9,003 bases of DNA from Candidatus Methylomirabilota bacterium (GTDB lineage: Bacteria > Methylomirabilota > Methylomirabilia > Methylomirabilales > JACQHM01), in the NCBI GenBank assembly GCA_016199025.1, contig JACQHM010000267.1, positions 1-9,003 on the forward strand, read 5' to 3'. Every line of letters starts with the position of its first letter. Positions within the stretch are counted from its first letter, which is position 1. A model generated the notes under the pieces. It was given only the letters and a program-made list of their open reading frames with translations, ran no database searches and was not told the origin of the DNA. Of this stretch, positions 5,327 through 9,003 are shown one piece after another. The position numbers and the translations under genes are program-made.

Positions 5327-6934
5327 ATGATCGTCAAATCGTTCCATCGCCCGCCGGCCATCTCGTCGAAGGGGATGGTCGCCTCTCCTCATCCCCTCGC
5401 AACCCTGGCCGGCCTCGACATCCTCCGTGATGGCGGGAACGCCATCGATGCCGCCATCGCAACGGGGGCCGTCCTGAACGTCGTCCTCCCGTCGATGACC
5501 GGCTTAGGCGGCGATCTTTTCCTGGTCACGTTCTCCCGGAAGGAGGGGAAGGTCCTGGCCTTGAACGGCTCGGGGAGAGCCCCCTCCGGGATCTCGGCAG
5601 AAGCTGTCTTAAAACTCGGGCATCGGACGATGCCTCCCCGTGGCATCCTCTCGGTCAGCGTCCCCGGTCTGATCAATGCCTGGGAAGAGGCCATAAAGCG
5701 GCTTGGCACAATGCCGCTCTCAAAGGTCCTCCAGCCGGCTATCCGCTATGCCACCGACGGCTTCCCCGTCTCCCCGGATCTTTCCTCGATGATGATCCAG
5801 CAGCGGGAGATCCTCCTGAAAGACGCTGAGGCGGCCAGGATCTTTCTGAAGGGTGGCCACCCGTTCCAGTCTGGTGAACGGCTTGTCCAGCCGGAGCAGG
5901 CCCGGTCTCTCCGGATCATCGCCGAGGGGGGGCGTGAGGCCTTCTATAAAAGAAAACTGGCGGAGGCCATCGTCAAGACCTCCGAGGCGTTGGGTGGCTT
6001 TTTCTCCCTAGACGACCTCACCAAATACCGGTCGATCTGGACAGAGCCTGTCAGGGTGACCTACCGGGACTACGACGTCTATACCCCTCCGCCCAATTCC
6101 CAGGCGATCACCCTCCTCATTGCCCTGAACCTGGTCGAAGGCTTCGACCTGGGCTCTCTCGGCCAGAACTCCGCCGAGGCCCTCCACCTCCTGGTCGAGG
6201 CCAAGAAGCTGGCCTTCACCGACCGGGACCGCTTCATCGCCGATCCAGACTTCGTGACCATTCCTGTGGCCGACCTCCTCTCCAAAGAGCGCGCCAGACG
6301 GCGAAGGTCCGAGATCGATCGAGCCCAGGCCCGTCCCTTTGCTGCCCTGGCCGCCGCAGCCGACACCATCGCCCTCGCCACAGCAGACGCGGAGGGGAAC
6401 TGGACCTCTCTGATCCAGAGCCTCTATTCCCCCTTCGGGTCGGGGATCTGTATTCCGGGGACAGGAATTCTGCTCCACAACCGTTTGATGGGACTCTCCC
6501 TGGACCCGGACCACCCGAACTGCCTCGAAGGCGGGAAGCGGCCCCGGCACACCTTGAGCCCTGTCCTGGTTCTAAAAGATGGTCTCCCCTTCCTCGCCGT
6601 CGGCACCCGGGGGGCCGACGGGCAGATCCAGACCCTTTTGAGCCTCATCACCGACGTCATCGACTTCGGGAGGGATGTCCAGGGGGCTCTTGAGGCGCCG
6701 AGATGGCTCCACGGAGGGAGGCTTCCCGGGGAGGACCCTGAGGAGTTACGGCTCGAAGGGGGGATGCACGAAGAGCCACGTGAAGCCCTGAGACGGAAAG
6801 GCCACAAGGTCACGATCGTCCCGGCCTTCGACTACAACATGGGCTACGCCCAGGGGATCCAGCGGGATCCCGCCACGGGAACGTTGATCGGCGGGGCCGA
6901 TCCCCGGGGCGAGGGCTCGGCGTTAGGATGGTAA
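5327..6934 (+). CDS. Gamma-glutamyltransferase-family Ntn hydrolase
   Basis: A 535-residue member of the gamma-glutamyltransferase family, which self-cleaves into two subunits and transfers or hydrolyses gamma-glutamyl groups (glutathione and related amides). The N-terminus has GMVASPHPLATLAGLDILRD and GGNAIDAA, as in the family. Arg84 in NGSGRAP is the probable carboxylate-binding arginine. The self-processing nucleophile is Thr347 (codon 6365-6367) in ADTIALATADAEGN, leaving a 189-residue small subunit, which is the usual size. Later motifs are PFGSGICIPGTGILLHNR, GKRPRHTLSP and GTRGADGQIQ; the last replaces the canonical GSPGG oxyanion segment. There is no signal peptide, unlike exported enzymes such as E. 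coli Ggt, so it is probably cytoplasmic and closer to YwrD-like or acylase-like members. AAGGAG at 5313-5318 lies eight bases before the ATG. Its last codons overlap the next gene's start. The substrate is unknown. Confidence 0.9.
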   Translation: MIVKSFHRPPAISSKGMVASPHPLATLAGLDILRDGGNAIDAAIATGAVLNVVLPSMTGLGGDLFLVTFSRKEGKVLALNGSGRAPSGISAEAVLKLGHRTMPPRGILSVSVPGLINAWEEAIKRLGTMPLSKVLQPAIRYATDGFPVSPDLSSMMIQQREILLKDAEAARIFLKGGHPFQSGERLVQPEQARSLRIIAEGGREAFYKRKLAEAIVKTSEALGGFFSLDDLTKYRSIWTEPVRVTYRDYDVYTPPPNSQAITLLIALNLVEGFDLGSLGQNSAEALHLLVEAKKLAFTDRDRFIADPDFVTIPVADLLSKERARRRRSEIDRAQARPFAALAAAADTIALATADAEGNWTSLIQSLYSPFGSGICIPGTGILLHNRLMGLSLDPDHPNCLEGGKRPRHTLSPVLVLKDGLPFLAVGTRGADGQIQTLLSLITDVIDFGRDVQGALEAPRWLHGGRLPGEDPEELRLEGGMHEEPREALRRKGHKVTIVPAFDYNMGYAQGIQRDPATGTLIGGADPRGEGSALGW

Positions 6935-7611
6935 CAAGGACTGACTACCAACCGACCTCCCGGCGACCGATCGCGGACATGTTCCGCAGGACCGCCCGCG
7001 GCCCGGTCCGGCTTTGCGTAAGATGGGGCATCCACCCCGACATGATCTCCTACCTCTCGATCGTGGCCGCTACTGGGGCGGCCTTTTGTTTCTGGAAGGC
7101 CAAAAGCTTTCCGGTCCTGTTGATCGCTGGTCCGGCCTTCTGTTACCTCCGGCTCTGGTTCAACATGCTGGACGGCATGGTGGCGCTGGCGTCAGGCCAG
7201 GCGAGCTGGCGTGGCGAGATCTTGAACGACCTCCCCGACCGGATCTCGGACGTGCTGATCTTTGTCGGGGTCGCCCACAGCGGCCTCAACGCCCCATCGG
7301 GCGGGTATTTGACCGCGATCCTCGCCCTGCTGACCGCCTACGTCGGGATGCTGGGACAGGCCGTCGGCGTCCACCGCGAGTTCGGTGGGATGATGTCGAA
7401 GCCCTGGCGGATGGTGGCCTTACATATTGGCTCATGGATCACGCTCGGCCTCTTGTGGTGGGGCGAGGGTCGGATCCGCTATGCCGGCTTAACGGTGCTG
7501 GACTGGACGCATCTCGTCATCATCCTCGGGTGCGTGCAGACGATCGGGGTCCGGCTGGCCCGGATCATGCGGGCCCTGAGGGAAAAGGCGACCGGCACGG
7601 CCACGGGTTGA
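6928..7611 (+). CDS. CDP-alcohol phosphatidyltransferase-like membrane protein with altered motif
   Basis: A 227-residue protein with about six membrane segments, similar to enzymes that move a phosphatidyl group from CDP-diacylglycerol to an alcohol (glycerol phosphate, inositol, serine and others). The family motif D-x2-D-G-x2-A-R-x8-G-x3-D-x3-D is present with exact spacing, but reads N79-x2-D82-G83-x2-A86-L87-x8-G96-x3-N100-x3-D104. Two Mg-binding aspartates are Asn and the Arg is Leu; Asp82, Gly83, Gly96 and Asp104 remain. The segment LPDRISDVLIF after it is well preserved, so the protein does not look degenerate. The start ATG lies inside the preceding gene's last codons (overlap 6928-6934), suggesting coupled translation. 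Only 5 bases separate it from the cytidylyltransferase gene that makes the family's substrate, which supports a lipid role. Whether it is catalytic is open. Confidence 0.85.
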   Translation: MVTRTDYQPTSRRPIADMFRRTARGPVRLCVRWGIHPDMISYLSIVAATGAAFCFWKAKSFPVLLIAGPAFCYLRLWFNMLDGMVALASGQASWRGEILNDLPDRISDVLIFVGVAHSGLNAPSGGYLTAILALLTAYVGMLGQAVGVHREFGGMMSKPWRMVALHIGSWITLGLLWWGEGRIRYAGLTVLDWTHLVIILGCVQTIGVRLARIMRALREKATGTATG

Positions 7612-7616
7612 TTCTG

Positions 7617-8564
7617 ATGTCGCCAAGTGCTGCCCTCCAGAGCGAGGTCTTTCGCCTCTATCTTTTCATCGTGGGCGGGCTGTTGGGTGCCGCCGGCGTG
7701 GCGCTGGCGGTGCTGACCTGGGGGCTCAAAAAGAACGTGCAATCAGTCTGGGTCACCTATCGGGGGTGGCTGATGATGGTCCCGGCGGTCATGGGGTGCA
7801 TCTTCGCCGGCCGCGAGGCCACGCTCGTCGGCTCCTCGCTGGTGGCCCTCTTCGGGCTGAAGGAGTTTGCCCGGGCCACTGGGCTCTACCATGACTGGTG
7901 GATGACCGGTGGTGCCTATCTGGCGATTGTCGCCGTCTCAGTCGTCTCGCTGGTGGCCGACCCCTTCAGTGGACAGCCCGGCTGGTTCGGGCTGTTCATG
8001 ACGCTGCCCGTCTACGCGATTGCCCTGCTTTTGATGATCCCCATCCTGCGTAACCGGACAGAGGGACAGCTCCAGGCGGTCTCGCTGGCCATCGTGGGTT
8101 TCATCTACATTGGGTGGATGTTCGGCCACCTGGGATTTCTGGCCAACTCGAACCACCCCTATGGCTATCTACTCTATATGATCTTTGCGGTAGAGCTGAA
8201 CGACGTGGCCGCGTTCACCTTTGGCAGGCTTTTCGGTCGGCACAAGCTCCGGAGCCAAATCAGCCCCAACAAGACCTGGGAGGGCTCCCTGGGGGCCCTG
8301 ACCATGTCAATGATCATGCCCTGGATCCTGGGGTTCTCGTTCCCACACTTCGGGCCGGTGCAGCGGGTGCTTACGGGGCTGATCGTCGGCATCGGGGGGC
8401 AGTTGGGCGATCTTTCGATCAGCGTCATCAAACGGGACCTCGGGGTCAAAGACATGGGGGCAACCATCCCCGGACACGGAGGGATCTTGGACCGGATCGA
8501 CAGCCTGATCTATGTGGCTCCATTGTTCCTCCACATGGTCAACTACTTCTACGGGCTCCGCTGA
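7617..8564 (+). CDS. cdsA: Phosphatidate cytidylyltransferase (CDP-diacylglycerol synthase)
   Basis: A 315-residue polytopic membrane enzyme converting phosphatidate and CTP to CDP-diacylglycerol and pyrophosphate, the branch point to all phospholipid head groups. The diagnostic C-terminal signature begins at Ser269: SVIKRDLGVKDMG, then PGHGGILDRIDS, matching the CdsA pattern S-x-x-K-R, K-D, H-G-G and D-R-x-D in full. Upstream are SPNKTWEG and ELNDVAAFTFGRLFG, both typical. About eight hydrophobic helices precede and include these. I chose the ATG at 7617, five bases after the preceding stop; the TTG at 7608 in the same frame is a less likely alternative. The frame stays open upstream to 7014, but that part is out-of-frame with the real transferase gene and is not protein-like. 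The stop at 8562-8564 is followed directly by the acyltransferase start. Confidence 0.95.
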   Translation: MSPSAALQSEVFRLYLFIVGGLLGAAGVALAVLTWGLKKNVQSVWVTYRGWLMMVPAVMGCIFAGREATLVGSSLVALFGLKEFARATGLYHDWWMTGGAYLAIVAVSVVSLVADPFSGQPGWFGLFMTLPVYAIALLLMIPILRNRTEGQLQAVSLAIVGFIYIGWMFGHLGFLANSNHPYGYLLYMIFAVELNDVAAFTFGRLFGRHKLRSQISPNKTWEGSLGALTMSMIMPWILGFSFPHFGPVQRVLTGLIVGIGGQLGDLSISVIKRDLGVKDMGATIPGHGGILDRIDSLIYVAPLFLHMVNYFYGLR

Positions 8565-8565
8565 G

Positions 8566-9003
8566 ATGAAGGAATGGCGATACGATACGGCCCAGGACCT
8601 GGACCAGACCATCGTCGAACGCCTGCGCCGGTCTCCTCGGGAACCCGACATGCTGGTCTACGGGCTCCGCTCGCTGGCCGCCCTCATGATCCGGGCGTGG
8701 CTCCGGGTCTGTCATCGCCTGGAGGTGATCGGCCGCGAGGATCTGCCCGCCGAGGGTTCGTATGTGCTGGTCGCCAACCACACGAGCCACCTCGACGCCT
8801 TATGCCTGCTCTCGGTCCTCCCCTTGAAGAAGCTCCATCGTGCCTTTCCGGCAGCGGCGGCCGACTATTTCTTTACCAGCATCCCCCGCATTGCCATTGC
8901 CGCCGTGGTCGTGAACGCGTTGCCCTTCGATCGAGAAACCCACTTCCGTCAGAGCCTGAACCTGTGCAAGGAGTTGCTGGCGAATCCGGGGAACATCCTG
9001 ATC
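8566..9003 (+). CDS. 1-acyl-glycerol-3-phosphate acyltransferase-like (PlsC family), 3'-incomplete
   Basis: The 146 codons in the window are the N-terminal part of a PlsC/LPLAT-family acyltransferase; the frame runs off the right edge. After a roughly 30-residue polar N-terminus and a weak amphipathic or membrane-associated segment (about 30-50) comes VLVANHTSHLDALCLL with the catalytic His72-x4-Asp77 box. It is followed by a short hydrophobic stretch and NALPFDRE, whose FxxR corresponds to block II (glycerol-phosphate binding). The sequence stops just where the FPEGT-like block III would be expected. The enzyme probably acylates lysophosphatidate to phosphatidate, feeding CdsA. The ATG lies one base after the cdsA stop, so coupling is likely. 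Acyl donor and acceptor specificity cannot be told; related family members act on other lysolipids. Confidence 0.88.
   Translation, partial: MKEWRYDTAQDLDQTIVERLRRSPREPDMLVYGLRSLAALMIRAWLRVCHRLEVIGREDLPAEGSYVLVANHTSHLDALCLLSVLPLKKLHRAFPAAAADYFFTSIPRIAIAAVVVNALPFDRETHFRQSLNLCKELLANPGNILI

Noticed and set aside
7014..8564. A 516-codon open frame extending cdsA about 200 codons upstream
   Set aside because: The upstream part is Arg/Pro/Gly-rich, out of frame with the convincing transferase gene, and not like any CdsA N-terminus; the ATG at 7617 starts the membrane protein properly.

Overview
The window is high-GC bacterial DNA. Every intact gene has recognisable Gram-negative or environmental-bacterial relatives. 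The mixture of a signal-peptidase-II lipoprotein, an RcnA-type nickel/cobalt exporter, GlpX, a LivF remnant and palindromic repeats between and at the ends of genes suggests an uncultured soil, sediment or aquifer bacterium. NC10/Methylomirabilota, Nitrospirota or Desulfobacterota-like lineages are possible, but this is a low-confidence impression and no marker gene is present to settle it.

Left part (1-1375): the C-terminal membrane part of a nickel/cobalt efflux protein runs off the left edge. It converges on a small lipoprotein with a cupredoxin-like fold whose copper site looks incomplete. Both reading frames contain a similar GC-rich palindromic repeat, read in the same frame.

Middle-left (1376-3118) is a decay zone. 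It holds an orphan middle piece of a PIN-domain toxin, a ribbon-helix-helix antitoxin plus MazF/PemK toxin operon with a neat operator-in-promoter arrangement, a second PIN toxin pseudogene buried antisense in the toxin's abnormal tail, a long hairpin, and the frameshifted 3' half of a branched-chain amino acid ABC ATPase (LivF-like).

Centre (3146-4879): an alpha/beta hydrolase and a class II fructose-1,6-bisphosphatase (glpX) converge with only 6 bases between them. The 447-base spacer 4880-5326 holds no gene. It carries three unrelated inverted repeats, one after another.

Right part (5327-9003) is one tightly packed plus-strand unit. A gamma-glutamyltransferase-like Ntn hydrolase overlaps the start of a CDP-alcohol phosphatidyltransferase-like protein, followed by CdsA-type phosphatidate cytidylyltransferase and a PlsC-type acyltransferase cut by the right edge. 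The last three form a phospholipid-synthesis module: acylation to phosphatidate, activation to CDP-diacylglycerol, and head-group transfer. The putative transferase lacks three of the residues that define the CDP-alcohol phosphotransferase motif, and this is the most interesting biochemical point in the window. I see no tRNA, rRNA, CRISPR array or intact mobile element, and no convincing wholly new system.
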